64,000 bases of DNA from Ruoffia tabacinasalis (GCF_042652985.1 NZ_JBHSHQ010000073.1:31296-95295); one strand, 5' to 3'; positions 53,424-63,707 are shown, counted from the first letter of the stretch. The notes: generated by a model not told the origin, from the letters alone. Translations and numbers: made by a program.

Positions 53424-54554
53424 ATGGCGCAAAGACATTATCCAGGTGAGACATTAGGAATTATTGGCTCATCAATTTCTGCAGCTGTCTTGGCTCAAGC
53501 AGCAGGTAAATTAGGTTATCGAGTTGCTAGTTTGGTAACATCTGAGAATAATCCAGTGAGACAATTTGCAACGTGGCAAACAGTTACCGAATCATATAAT
53601 GAGCAAGTCTTAAATTATTTTAGTGAACGGGTAGATGTCGTAACGGTTGAAATGGGTATTCTATCGAATAGAGAATTTCAATTATTGGCAGCACAAACGG
53701 ATTTAACTTTATCAGAGGATTTAATTGCCATTACGACAGACCGATTGATCGAGAAGGCCTATTTAGATTCTAATAAGTGTTTGGTTGCGCCATTCTCAAT
53801 GGTTACTAATTTAACAGATTTAAAAGAAGCAGTTGAATATATTGGATTCCCATGTATTTTAAAATCAACGCAACGCCATGTTGATAATGCCAATGATCAT
53901 ATTATCTTGTATGGTGAAGAGGATTATGATGAAGCAAGTGCAAAACTAGAAGCGACCACATGTATTTTAGAGGCATGGATTCCAACTGAGAAAAAAGCTA
54001 GCGTGACAGTTATACGTAACGAGCGCGGTGAAATTTTAATTTATCCTATATTTGAAGTACGCGAACAAGGAGATTTGCTTGGAAGACAAGTGCGTTTCCC
54101 AGCACAAATATCTAAACCAGTAGAACTTGAGATGAACCGTTTAGCGCAATTATTAGCAGAATCATTAAATTTAGTGGGTTCATTGACGTTGAAGATGTTA
54201 ATCACTTCAGCGGGAGTTGTTTATATAAATGAAGCAAGTATCGGTTTATCTGATGAAGCCATGTTTACGATTGGATCAATGAGTATTTCTCATTATGAGG
54301 CGGCAGCGAGAGCCATTTTAGGCTTACCATTGCCAACATTGCATCTTAAGAGTAGAGCAGCGATTGCCTTACCGGCAACCGTATTGAATGAAGAGAATCT
54401 ATTAACCCAACTCATGTTAAGAACGGATTGGGGCTTTGCTCTGTTTAACCCTATAAATAATGACTCTAAACGTTTGATTGGACAAGTAATTGTGACAGGA
54501 GATTCCTTATCAGAGTGCGAACGCCAAATTCAAATTACAGAATTAACTGAATAA
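53424..54554 (+). CDS. Divergent PurK-like ATP-grasp protein
   Basis: The 376-residue protein has the PurK fold order: an N-terminal Rossmann-like part (GIIGSSISAAVLAQAAGKLG), an ATP-grasp domain and a C-terminal part ending RAILGLPLP. Its key loops differ from PurK. GGGQLGRM is replaced by GSSISAAV, the Gly-rich loop after K147 reads KSTQRHVDNANDH, and the substrate motif becomes NE270ASIGLSDEAMF. It is probably not an active N5-carboxyaminoimidazole ribonucleotide synthase, and purE is not next to it. ATG 53424 is preferred over a TTG at 53406. It lies alone before pcrA. Confidence 0.7.
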   Translation: MAQRHYPGETLGIIGSSISAAVLAQAAGKLGYRVASLVTSENNPVRQFATWQTVTESYNEQVLNYFSERVDVVTVEMGILSNREFQLLAAQTDLTLSEDLIAITTDRLIEKAYLDSNKCLVAPFSMVTNLTDLKEAVEYIGFPCILKSTQRHVDNANDHIILYGEEDYDEASAKLEATTCILEAWIPTEKKASVTVIRNERGEILIYPIFEVREQGDLLGRQVRFPAQISKPVELEMNRLAQLLAESLNLVGSLTLKMLITSAGVVYINEASIGLSDEAMFTIGSMSISHYEAAARAILGLPLPTLHLKSRAAIALPATVLNEENLLTQLMLRTDWGFALFNPINNDSKRLIGQVIVTGDSLSECERQIQITELTE

Positions 54555-54567
54555 AAAATTAAATGTC

Positions 54568-54603
54568 CTTCTTGAGCCACAAACTCAAGGAGGTATTTTT
54601 TTA
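54568..54603 (+). terminator. Terminator after PurK-like gene
   Basis: CCTTCTTGAG and CTCAAGGAGG (one G-U) with a 7-base loop and seven T. Confidence 0.85.
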
Positions 54604-54632
54604 ATGAAAGCGATAAAAAGTATTAGGTTATT

Positions 54633-54661
54633 TGTGACAAAGGAAAGTCCTATCAGTCACA
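54633..54661. promoter_or_regulatory. Nested inverted repeat upstream of pcrA
   Basis: TGTGAC-AA-AGGA-AAG-TCCT-ATCA-GTCACA. It lies about 45 bp before a -10 TATAAT (54706-54711). It could be an operator or a DNA hairpin. Confidence 0.4.
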
Positions 54662-54768
54662 GAAAAATCATCAAATGTTTGTTAGGACTATACACTGATT
54701 TTTGATATAATCTACTATGTATGATTTTTTAGAGTGAACAACCTACTAGATAAATTGGAGGTCATAAT

Positions 54769-57093
54769 ATGTCATCGTTAATCGAAAGTATTAACCGATT
54801 GAATAATAAACAACAACAAGCTGTATATACAACCGATGGGCCAGTGCTAATAGCGGCTGGAGCTGGGAGTGGAAAGACCAGCGTATTAACCCATCGGATT
54901 GCTTATTTATTAGAAGAGAAAAAAATTAAACCTTGGAATGTGTTGGCGATTACCTTTACAAATAAAGCAGCCAATGAAATGAAAAAACGTGTTGAGAAAC
55001 TGGTTGGACCTGAAGCATCATCTATTTGGGTATCTACATTTCACTCGATGTGTGCACGTATTTTACGTCGAGAAGCCACTCAAATTGGCTATACACAAAA
55101 CTTTTCGATTATAGACCAGGGTGAGCAACAAACGTTAATGAAACGCGTGCTAAAAGAATTAAATCTTGATAGCAAACGATTCAACTACAAAGAAATGCTT
55201 TGGGTGATTGATGCAGCCAAAAACGAAGGGCAAATGCCTGAAGCTTTTGCAGCTGAGAATACTGATTACTTAGGCAACATTCAATCGAATGTTTACAAGC
55301 TATACCAACAAAAATTAAAAACAAGTAATGCGATGGACTTTAATGATTTAATATTATTAACTGTTAAACTACTTCAAGAAAATGAAGATGTCCGTCTGTT
55401 CTATCAAAATAAATTTCAATATATTCACGTCGATGAGTACCAGGATACGAATGAGACTCAGTACTTATTGGTGAAGACATTAGCGGATTTACTGAAAAAC
55501 ATTTGTGTTGTTGGGGATGCTGATCAAAGTATTTATGGTTGGCGTGGAGCAAATATGGAAAATATTATGAACTTTGAGAAAGATTATCCAGATGCCAAAG
55601 TGATTTTATTAGAGCAAAATTACCGTTCAACTCAATCGATACTAAATGCAGCCAACAGCGTAATTGAAAAAAATATCAACCGTAAAGACAAAAAACTTTG
55701 GAGTGACAAAGCACAGGGGAATAAGGTTAAATTCTACTTAGCGGAATCTGACTCAGAAGAAGCAAGATATGTTATTCAACAAATCTTTGAAACGAAAGAG
55801 GATCAAAAACGTTCGAATAGTGATTACGCCATTCTTTACCGTACGCAAGCTCAATCACGTAACTTAGAGGACCAATTGTTAAAAGCTAACTTACCGTATA
55901 AGATTGTTGGAGGCTTGAAATTCTACTCACGTAAAGAAATTCAAGATACGTTAGCGTACTTAAGACTGATTGATAATTTAGCGGATAACTTAAGCTTTAA
56001 CCGTATTGTCAATGTGCCAAAACGAGGAATCGGACCTACAAGTATTGCTAAATTAGCTGAATTTGCTGAAAGTTTAAACTTAGGTTGGTTTGAAGCCATT
56101 GACCAACTAGGAAACTCAAATCTATCTGCAAGTTTACAAACTAAATTTGTTCGCTTCAGTGATATGATCAAACGCTTAAGACAACAAGCAGAGTACTTAA
56201 CTTTAAGTGAATTAGTTGCAGAAGTTTGGGAACAATCGGATTACAAACAAAGTCTTCAAGAAGAAGGTACTTTAGAAGCAACAAATCGATTAGAAAACTT
56301 GGACGAGTTCGCATCTGTAACGAAAGAGTTTGACCAAATGGACTTAGAGGATATTATCGAAACCGACCCTGACTTTGTTGATGAAGCAGATGGCGCTACT
56401 GAAGAACCACTGGATACACAGTCACCAAGAATTCGTCTAACTTTATTCTTAACAGAATTATCGCTTGTTTCAGATACGACGGAAGAAGAAACTGTAGACC
56501 AAATTACTTTAATGACGATGCATGCAGCTAAAGGATTAGAGTTCCCTTACGTATTCATTGTCGGAATGGAAGAAGGCTTATTCCCATTAAGTCGGGCGTC
56601 TGAAAGTGATGATGAATTAGAAGAAGAGAGACGACTCGCTTATGTTGGAATGACACGGGCCGAAGAGCAGTTATACCTAACAGCAGCTAGAAGTCGATTA
56701 CTTTATGGTAGATATCAACATAATGCCCCAAGTCGATTCGTATCTGAGATAGACCAAAGTTTGATTGAGCATGTCGGTCAATCTTTCCAAACGGTTATTC
56801 GTTCTCAAAATACTAGACAGCAAGGGCGAAAACGTTCAAGCCAAGCGGCAAGAAATGTTCTATTAAGTCAACGTCCAAAAGGCGGCTCAACTGGAGCATT
56901 GAAGAAAAAAGTGACTAACAATACAGATACAAATTATATAGTCGGAGATAAAGTCGACCACCGAACTTGGGGAGTTGGAACCGTCGTTAATGTTAAAGGT
57001 TCAGGAAGTGATGCATTACTAAGCATTGCCTTCGATTCACAAGGCATTAAAGAGTTGCTGGCATCCTTTGCCCCAATAAGCAAAGTAGAGTAG
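54769..57093 (+). CDS. pcrA: ATP-dependent DNA helicase PcrA (UvrD family)
   Basis: The 774-residue SF1A helicase has AAGAGSGKTS (motif I), TFTNKAANEMK, HVDEYQDTN (II), GDADQSIYGWRGA (III), EQNYRST (IV), TMHAAKGLEF (V) and AYVGMTRAEEQL (VI). It unwinds DNA in repair and rolling-circle replication. The C-terminal Tudor-like domain (VGDKVDHRTWGVGTVVNV) binds RNA polymerase in Bacillus. An acidic insertion is present near residues 525-555. TGGAGG precedes the ATG. It is first of the pcrA-ligA-camS block. Confidence 0.97.
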   Translation: MSSLIESINRLNNKQQQAVYTTDGPVLIAAGAGSGKTSVLTHRIAYLLEEKKIKPWNVLAITFTNKAANEMKKRVEKLVGPEASSIWVSTFHSMCARILRREATQIGYTQNFSIIDQGEQQTLMKRVLKELNLDSKRFNYKEMLWVIDAAKNEGQMPEAFAAENTDYLGNIQSNVYKLYQQKLKTSNAMDFNDLILLTVKLLQENEDVRLFYQNKFQYIHVDEYQDTNETQYLLVKTLADLLKNICVVGDADQSIYGWRGANMENIMNFEKDYPDAKVILLEQNYRSTQSILNAANSVIEKNINRKDKKLWSDKAQGNKVKFYLAESDSEEARYVIQQIFETKEDQKRSNSDYAILYRTQAQSRNLEDQLLKANLPYKIVGGLKFYSRKEIQDTLAYLRLIDNLADNLSFNRIVNVPKRGIGPTSIAKLAEFAESLNLGWFEAIDQLGNSNLSASLQTKFVRFSDMIKRLRQQAEYLTLSELVAEVWEQSDYKQSLQEEGTLEATNRLENLDEFASVTKEFDQMDLEDIIETDPDFVDEADGATEEPLDTQSPRIRLTLFLTELSLVSDTTEEETVDQITLMTMHAAKGLEFPYVFIVGMEEGLFPLSRASESDDELEEERRLAYVGMTRAEEQLYLTAARSRLLYGRYQHNAPSRFVSEIDQSLIEHVGQSFQTVIRSQNTRQQGRKRSSQAARNVLLSQRPKGGSTGALKKKVTNNTDTNYIVGDKVDHRTWGVGTVVNVKGSGSDALLSIAFDSQGIKELLASFAPISKVE

Positions 57094-57196
57094 AGAGTGA
57101 ATGTTTTTACTGATAGAAACAGTAAAGAATGATATACTTGACGAAGAAATGAAGACTGCTATTAACGTAAATGGCTTTTTAGGAGTGATGGTATAA

Positions 57197-59221
57197 ATGG
57201 TTCAATCGAAAGATTTAGAACAATCAAAAGAAAGACTCGAGCAGCTAAAAAGTGAGCTGAATCTTCACGCATATAATTATTATGTGCTAGACAAACCAAA
57301 TATCACGGATGCAGAATACGACCAAATGTATAATGAACTGGAAAATCTTGAAAAAGCACATCCAGAATGGATTACATCTGACTCTCCGACTCAAAGAATT
57401 GGGGACCAATTATTAGAAGGTTTTACGAAAGTAGAACACGCCGAAGCGATGTATAGTTTGGGGAATGCCTTCAACGAGGAAGAAGTTGGAGCATTTATTC
57501 AACGTGTACAAAACCAAACCGAGCAAGAAGTTGAATTTATGGTCGAGTGTAAAATCGACGGCTTAGCGATTGCTTTAACTTATGAAAATGGCACCTTTGT
57601 TAGAGGAGCAACACGTGGAGATGGCACGGTTGGAGAAGATATTACTACGAATCTTCGTACCATACGTTCATTACCACTGAAGTTGAAAGAACCTGTATCT
57701 GTTGAGGTGCGTGGTGAGGCTTATATGCCAAAAGATGTGTTTAAGCAACTGAATGACGAACGCGAAGAAACAGGTGAAGTACCTTTCGCCAATCCACGTA
57801 ATGCTGCCGCTGGTGGGTTAAGACAAATTGATCCAAAAGCCGTATCAAAACGTCGATTGAATATGTTCTTATATAGTGCTTTATACAATGATGATTTTGA
57901 TGTAGAGTCACAAGCAGAATTATTCGAGCAATTACAATTTTTAGGATTTAGAACAAACCCATTACGAAAATTATGCAAAAATCAAACTGAAGTGATGGAT
58001 TTTATTCATCAAATTGAAGAAGAACGCCATGATTTACCATATGAAATTGATGGTATCGTTATTAAAGTCAATGACGTTGCCCTACAGCAACAACTTGGTT
58101 ATACCGTCAAAGCCCCAAGATGGGCGATCGCTTATAAATTCAAAGCGGATATAGCGGAAACAAAATTAAATGAAGTTGAATGGACTGTAGGGAGAACAGG
58201 TGTTGTTACACCAACAGCTGTGATGGACCCGGTTCAATTAGCTGGTTCAACAGTTCAAAGAGCATCTTTACATAATGTGGATTTAATCGAAGCATTAGAC
58301 GTTCGCATTGGAGACACCGTAGAGATTCATAAGGCGGGAGATATCATCCCAGAAATCGTGAGTGTTGTTATGAGCCAACGTCCAGAAGACTCACAACCAT
58401 TACCGATACCAACAACGTGTCCACGCTGTGACGCTGAATTAGTACGTATGAATGAAGAAGTTGCCCTAAGATGTGTGAATCCTTTATGTCCAGCGCAGAA
58501 GTTAGCGAAGATGATACATTTCAGCTCAAGAAATGCGATGAACATTACCGGTTTAGGTGATAAGATTATGGAACACTTAATCAATCAAGCATTGGTTTCG
58601 GATCCAAGTGACTTATACATGTTAAAACAAGAAGATTTCTTAACACTTCCTAACACAAAAGAAAAATCTGCAACAAAATATCATAACGCGATTGAAAAAT
58701 CAAAAAGTAACTCTTTAGAAAGATTACTCTTTGGTTTAGGTATCCGACATGTCGGGTCAAAAGCAGCACGTTTAATTTCTGAAAAATTCAGAAAGATTGA
58801 AGCAATTCAGAAAGCATCGACTGAAGACATCGAGACCATTGATGGTATTGGACCAATGATTAGTCAAGCGATTGTTGAATATTTTGACATGGATGAATCT
58901 AACGAACTGATACAAAGATTACAAGAAGCGGGAGTTAACACAGACTACTTAGGTGTTGTGCCTGAAGAGATTGATTTGAAAGATAACTTCTTTGCCAATC
59001 AAACAGTTGTCCTTACAGGTTCGATGGAAACTTTAACTCGTGGGGAAGCCAAAAAAAGATTGGAAAACCTCGGAGCAAAAGTGACAGGAAGTGTATCAAA
59101 AAATACAAATTACTTAGTTGCTGGTGAAGCAGCCGGAAGTAAATTGACAAAAGCACAAGAGCTTGGAATTGCAATCATGAACGAAGAAACTTTTCTAGAA
59201 AAATTAAAAGAGAGCGAGTAA
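57197..59221 (+). CDS. ligA: NAD-dependent DNA ligase
   Basis: The 674-residue protein has the NAD domain start (YYVLDKPNITDAEYD), the adenylated lysine in CK119IDG, EVRGEAYM, a four-Cys zinc finger (CPRC...C...CP), helix-hairpin-helix repeats and a C-terminal BRCT domain (about 595-672). It joins Okazaki fragments and repair nicks. AGGAGTG precedes the ATG. pcrA and ligA are a known pair in Firmicutes; camS starts 4 bp after it. Confidence 0.97.
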   Translation: MVQSKDLEQSKERLEQLKSELNLHAYNYYVLDKPNITDAEYDQMYNELENLEKAHPEWITSDSPTQRIGDQLLEGFTKVEHAEAMYSLGNAFNEEEVGAFIQRVQNQTEQEVEFMVECKIDGLAIALTYENGTFVRGATRGDGTVGEDITTNLRTIRSLPLKLKEPVSVEVRGEAYMPKDVFKQLNDEREETGEVPFANPRNAAAGGLRQIDPKAVSKRRLNMFLYSALYNDDFDVESQAELFEQLQFLGFRTNPLRKLCKNQTEVMDFIHQIEEERHDLPYEIDGIVIKVNDVALQQQLGYTVKAPRWAIAYKFKADIAETKLNEVEWTVGRTGVVTPTAVMDPVQLAGSTVQRASLHNVDLIEALDVRIGDTVEIHKAGDIIPEIVSVVMSQRPEDSQPLPIPTTCPRCDAELVRMNEEVALRCVNPLCPAQKLAKMIHFSSRNAMNITGLGDKIMEHLINQALVSDPSDLYMLKQEDFLTLPNTKEKSATKYHNAIEKSKSNSLERLLFGLGIRHVGSKAARLISEKFRKIEAIQKASTEDIETIDGIGPMISQAIVEYFDMDESNELIQRLQEAGVNTDYLGVVPEEIDLKDNFFANQTVVLTGSMETLTRGEAKKRLENLGAKVTGSVSKNTNYLVAGEAAGSKLTKAQELGIAIMNEETFLEKLKESE

Positions 59222-59225
59222 TTAC

Positions 59226-60473
59226 ATGAATAAAAAGATAAAAATGAATGTATCTATACTACTTGCTTGCTTAATGCTAACAGGAGGCGTGACGCAAGTA
59301 AGGTCCCAAGCACAAGAAGATGAGCCGACAAACCCAGATGAAGTAACGGTTCAAACGACGACCAATCAATTATCAAGTGATTTTTATCGTGCAGTAATCA
59401 TCGACGGTCAATACCAAATTGGTGCATCGGCGAGCTCAAACAATAATTTAAGTTCAGCAGCGAATAGTCGTGCGTTTGAGGAAGGCTTACTTCGAATAAG
59501 TAAACAAGTCTTTCCAACTGAGCAGTATTTTATGCAAGAAGGGCAAATTATTGATGAAGCAACGATGACAAGCTGGTTAGCGAGAGAGTCTGCAACAAAT
59601 CCAGAAGGCTTGAATCCAGCTCTACCGGAAGAAGATGCAGAAACTCAATCAAGTTTAGAAGAATCACTGGCTTCAGAAGAATCCGTTGATCCAGCTGATG
59701 ACCCAGAGGATGTTACAGAAGAAGGCGCAGAAGAGAACGAGCAAATCGTGACAAATGTGCAATCAACTCCGATTTATTTATCACAAGTAGCGGAGAAAAA
59801 CTTAATGGTAGAGACTGAAGAAGGCTTTGCTTTAGGTGGAATTGTCCTTGGACTTGCGATGAATAGTACTTATGAATATACTGATGCTGACGGCGTGATT
59901 CACGAACAAGAAATCTCAGTAGGTGAAATGCGTGAACGTGGGAGACAATTCGCAAATATCATTGTGGGTCGTCTAAGAAACACAGAAGAATTACGTTCAG
60001 TTCCGATCGTCGTTGGTATTTACCGAACAGCTCCGAGTGATGAAGTTGTCGGTGGAACTTATGTATTAGATGGTATTTCGCGTGAAGGAAACTCGGTGAC
60101 TGATTGGACAGAAAACAATGAATATCGTATTGCTTTACCAATCATCGAAGCGAGCGACCAAAGCGATCAATACGCATACTTTGATAATTTTAATAATGAA
60201 ATTATTAATTTCTTCCCTAATTTAAATGGTATCTCTGGAGAGGCCTTATACATTGATGGAGGCTTAGCTTCCTTAAATGTAGAAATTGTCTCACAGTTCT
60301 ATAAACAAACTGAAATTACAGCGTTGACTCAACATATTACCGATGTCTCGCAAAGAACTTTACCTGAAGGGGTAGCCATTGAAATTAAAGTCATATCTGA
60401 CGCTGGTGTTGAAGCCTATGTAGGCCGACCAGCAGGGGCGACACAATATCAAAGTCATATTTTCAAAAAATAA
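59226..60473 (+). CDS. camS: CamS-family sex pheromone precursor-like protein
   Basis: The 415-residue exported protein matches CamS by its place after ligA and by sequence (QVAEKNLMVETEEGFALGG, SDEVVGGTYV, FFPNLNG). CamS proteins are usually lipoproteins whose signal peptide gives a short peptide with pheromone-like activity. Here the N-terminus has only C15 in LLAC, in the middle of the hydrophobic stretch, so the lipobox is unusual; cleavage at SQA-QED by signal peptidase I is the alternative. An acidic Ser/Glu linker (about 135-175) follows. It begins only 4 bp after the ligA stop. Confidence 0.88.
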   Translation: MNKKIKMNVSILLACLMLTGGVTQVRSQAQEDEPTNPDEVTVQTTTNQLSSDFYRAVIIDGQYQIGASASSNNNLSSAANSRAFEEGLLRISKQVFPTEQYFMQEGQIIDEATMTSWLARESATNPEGLNPALPEEDAETQSSLEESLASEESVDPADDPEDVTEEGAEENEQIVTNVQSTPIYLSQVAEKNLMVETEEGFALGGIVLGLAMNSTYEYTDADGVIHEQEISVGEMRERGRQFANIIVGRLRNTEELRSVPIVVGIYRTAPSDEVVGGTYVLDGISREGNSVTDWTENNEYRIALPIIEASDQSDQYAYFDNFNNEIINFFPNLNGISGEALYIDGGLASLNVEIVSQFYKQTEITALTQHITDVSQRTLPEGVAIEIKVISDAGVEAYVGRPAGATQYQSHIFKK

Positions 60474-60496
60474 ACTGATAAGGAAGGATGAATTGA

Positions 60497-60793
60497 ATGT
60501 TAAGTCAAGAACAAATTAAGCACGTCGCTAAGTTATCAAAACTTAGTTATACTGACGATGAATTAGATAACTTTGTCCCAGAATTTGGACGTATTATCGA
60601 TATGGTTGAACAGTTACAAGAAGTTGATACTGAGGGAGTTAAACCAACGTATCACGGTAATCAATTAATCAACGTATTACGTGAAGACAAAGCCATCGAA
60701 CGTAATAAAACAGAAGAACTACTTAAAAACGCACCATTATCTGAAGGTGGTTTTATTCAAGTACCAGCCATCTTAGAAAGTGGGGAAGTTTAA
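60497..60793 (+). CDS. gatC: Asp/Glu-tRNA amidotransferase subunit C
   Basis: The 98-residue protein has HVAKLSKLSYTDDEL and a C-terminal helix. GatC joins GatA and GatB in the amidotransferase that makes Gln-tRNA(Gln) and Asn-tRNA(Asn) from mischarged tRNAs. AAGGAAGG precedes the ATG. gatA begins one base after its stop. Confidence 0.96.
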   Translation: MLSQEQIKHVAKLSKLSYTDDELDNFVPEFGRIIDMVEQLQEVDTEGVKPTYHGNQLINVLREDKAIERNKTEELLKNAPLSEGGFIQVPAILESGEV

Positions 60794-60794
60794 T

Positions 60795-62252
60795 ATGAAT
60801 AAATATCCAACAACAATTATTGAAATTCAAGAAGGATTAAGAAATGGCGACTTTACAGCTGTTGAATTAACTGAAGCAATCTTTACATATATCGAAGAGA
60901 CAGATGAGAAAGTAAATTCTTTCTTAGCTTTAAATAAAGAAGCAGCCTTAGAAGCAGCAAAAGCTGCCGATGAAGTAGGGTACGGTGAAGACGCACCATT
61001 ATTAAACGGTGTGCCAATTGGGATTAAAGATAATATCGTTACTGAAGGTTTAACAACAACCGCTTCATCTAAAATGTTAGAAAACTTCAACCCAACTTAT
61101 GATGCGACAGTCATTAAGAAGTTAAAAGAAGCTGGAGCTATTATTATTGGTAAATTAAACTTAGACGAATTTGCGATGGGTGGATCAACTGAGACATCTT
61201 ACTTCAAAACTTCTAGAAACCCTTGGGATTTAGAACGTGTACCAGGTGGATCATCAGGTGGATCATCATCTGCTGTTGCTGCTCGCCAAGTACCAGCAAG
61301 TCTTGGTACAGATACTGGGGGAAGTGTACGTAACCCTGCAGCCTTTACTGGGATTGTAGGAATGAAACCTTCATACGGTTCAGTGTCTCGTTATGGAGCC
61401 ATTGCCTTTGGTTCAAGTTTAGACCAAATTGGTCCAATGACAACGACAGTAGAAGACAATGCATTAGTATTAGAAGCGATTGCTGGTATTGATAAACTTG
61501 ACGGAACAAGTCGTCCTGATACAGAATTAGATTACAGATCAAAACTTGGTCAATCAATTGAAGGTATGCGTATTGCGATTCCTAAAGAATACCAATCTGA
61601 AGCGGTCAATGAAGAAATTCGTGATGCCATTGTCAAAGCAAAAGAATACTTCATTTCTCAAGGTGCGATTGTAGATGAGGTATCATTACCCCACACACCT
61701 TACGGAATTAATGTTTACTATATTCTTTCATCTGCAGAAGCATCATCAAACTTACAACGTTTCGATGGAATTCGTTACGGTTACCGTTCTGAATCTGCAA
61801 AAACTTTAGAAGAAATCTATGTTCAATCACGTAGTGAAGGGTTCGGAGATGAAGTTAAACGTCGTATTATGTTAGGAACTTACAGTTTAAGTTCGGGCGC
61901 ATTTGATAAATACTTTAAGAAAGCCGCTCAAGTAAGAACATTAATTATTGAGGACTTTATTAAAGTCTTTAGCGAGTATGACTTAATTATGGGACCAGTT
62001 ACAACAAGTACTGCATTCAAGATTGGTGGCCGTATTGAGGACCCAGTTGAAATGTATGTATCAGACTTATTAACAGTTCCTGTCAACTTAGCCGGTTTAC
62101 CAGCAATGTCAGTTCCAGCAGGCTTTGATAGTAACGGAATGCCTATTGGCTTACAATTAATTGGTAAACATATGAATGAATCAACACTTTACCAAGTTGC
62201 TTATGATTTTGAGAAAAATCATGATTACGTTAACCAAGTACCGGAATTTTAG
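60795..62252 (+). CDS. gatA: Asp/Glu-tRNA amidotransferase subunit A
   Basis: The 485-residue amidase-signature protein has the triad K78 (GIKDN), cis-S153 (GGSSGG) and nucleophile S177 (DTGGSVRNPA). It releases ammonia from glutamine for GatB. ATG 60795 with GGGGAAG is chosen over a GTG five codons upstream that lies inside gatC. It is tightly linked with gatC and gatB. Confidence 0.97.
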   Translation: MNKYPTTIIEIQEGLRNGDFTAVELTEAIFTYIEETDEKVNSFLALNKEAALEAAKAADEVGYGEDAPLLNGVPIGIKDNIVTEGLTTTASSKMLENFNPTYDATVIKKLKEAGAIIIGKLNLDEFAMGGSTETSYFKTSRNPWDLERVPGGSSGGSSSAVAARQVPASLGTDTGGSVRNPAAFTGIVGMKPSYGSVSRYGAIAFGSSLDQIGPMTTTVEDNALVLEAIAGIDKLDGTSRPDTELDYRSKLGQSIEGMRIAIPKEYQSEAVNEEIRDAIVKAKEYFISQGAIVDEVSLPHTPYGINVYYILSSAEASSNLQRFDGIRYGYRSESAKTLEEIYVQSRSEGFGDEVKRRIMLGTYSLSSGAFDKYFKKAAQVRTLIIEDFIKVFSEYDLIMGPVTTSTAFKIGGRIEDPVEMYVSDLLTVPVNLAGLPAMSVPAGFDSNGMPIGLQLIGKHMNESTLYQVAYDFEKNHDYVNQVPEF

Positions 62253-62264
62253 GAGGGTGATATA

Positions 62265-63695
62265 ATGAATTTTGAAACTGTCATTGGATTAGAAATCCAC
62301 GTAGAGTTAAAGACTGACTCGAAAATATTTAGTACTTCACCAGCTCATTTTGGTGCAGAACCGAATAGTAACACGAATGAAAAAGACTGGGGATATCCAG
62401 GTGTCTTACCAGTATTAAATAAAGGTGCTGTAGATTACGGTATGAAAGCAGCACTAGCTTTAAACTGTGAAATTGCGCGTGAAATGAGTTTTGACCGTAA
62501 AAACTATTTCTACCCCGATAACCCAGCTGCCTACCAAATTACACAAGATGCACAACCGATTGGAACAAACGGATATATTGATATCGAAGTTGAAGGCGAA
62601 CGCCGTCGTATTCGTATCAACCGTGTCCATTTAGAAGAGGATGCAGGTAAAAACACTCACGGAACAGATGGTTTCTCTTACGTTGACTTAAACCGTCAAG
62701 GTACACCATTAATCGAGATTGTTTCTGAGGCAGATATGCATTCACCAGCAGAAGCGTATGCTTACTTAGAAGCTGTTCGTGAGAAAATCTTATTTACTGA
62801 AGTTTCTGATGTTCGTATGGAAGAAGGATCACTACGTTGTGACGCAAATATCTCGCTTCGCCCATTTGGCCAAGAAGAATTTGGTACAAAAACTGAGCTT
62901 AAAAACTTAAACAGTTTTACATATGTACGTAAAGGTCTTGAACACGAAGAAGTGCGCCAAGCAAATGTATTAAGAAGTGGTGGTGTGATTGAGCAAGAAA
63001 CACGTCGTTATGATGAGACAACAGGTGACACAATCTTAATGCGTACGAAAGAAGGAGCGGCAGATTACCGTTACTTCCCAGAACCAGATGTTCCGCCAAT
63101 TTACATTACAGAAGAGTGGATTGCGGAAGTCAAAGAATCATTACCAGAAATGCCAGACCAAAGACGTCTACGTTATGTTAATGAATACGAATTACCAGAA
63201 TATGACGCGATGGTTCTTACTCAGACAAAAGTAATGTCAGATTTCTTTGATAATACAATTGAAGAAGGTGCAGATCCTAAACAAGTATCTAACTGGTTAA
63301 TGGGTGAAGTTTCAGCTCACTTAAATAAAGAACAAATCGCTTTAGAAGATACTGAATTAACACCAGTAAACTTAGCACAAATGATTAACTTAATTGCTGA
63401 TGGAACAATTTCAAGTAAAATTGCTAAGAAATTATTCAAACACCTTGTTGAAAAAGGTGGCGACGCAAATAAAGTTGTTGAAGAACAAGGAATGGTTCAA
63501 CTTAGTGACCCAGCTAAATTACAACCACTCATTGACGAAGCAATTGCTGCTAACCCTGGATCAGTTGAAGACTACAAGAACGGTAAAGATCGTGCTTTAG
63601 GATTCTTTGTTGGACAAATTATGAAACAAACTCGTGGTAAAGCTAATCCACAAGTTGTGAACAAACTGATTTTAGAAACTTTAGCTAACATGTAA
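62265..63695 (+). CDS. gatB: Asp/Glu-tRNA amidotransferase subunit B
   Basis: The 476-residue protein has VIGLEIHVEL, YPGVLPVLN, DRKNYFYPDNPAAYQITQ and a helical tail domain (about 330-476). It activates and amidates the misacylated tRNA with ATP. AGGAGGG precedes the ATG. It is last in gatCAB and followed by a terminator and a transposase. Confidence 0.97.
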   Translation: MNFETVIGLEIHVELKTDSKIFSTSPAHFGAEPNSNTNEKDWGYPGVLPVLNKGAVDYGMKAALALNCEIAREMSFDRKNYFYPDNPAAYQITQDAQPIGTNGYIDIEVEGERRRIRINRVHLEEDAGKNTHGTDGFSYVDLNRQGTPLIEIVSEADMHSPAEAYAYLEAVREKILFTEVSDVRMEEGSLRCDANISLRPFGQEEFGTKTELKNLNSFTYVRKGLEHEEVRQANVLRSGGVIEQETRRYDETTGDTILMRTKEGAADYRYFPEPDVPPIYITEEWIAEVKESLPEMPDQRRLRYVNEYELPEYDAMVLTQTKVMSDFFDNTIEEGADPKQVSNWLMGEVSAHLNKEQIALEDTELTPVNLAQMINLIADGTISSKIAKKLFKHLVEKGGDANKVVEEQGMVQLSDPAKLQPLIDEAIAANPGSVEDYKNGKDRALGFFVGQIMKQTRGKANPQVVNKLILETLANM

Positions 63696-63707
63696 TTTTA
63701 AATTTTA

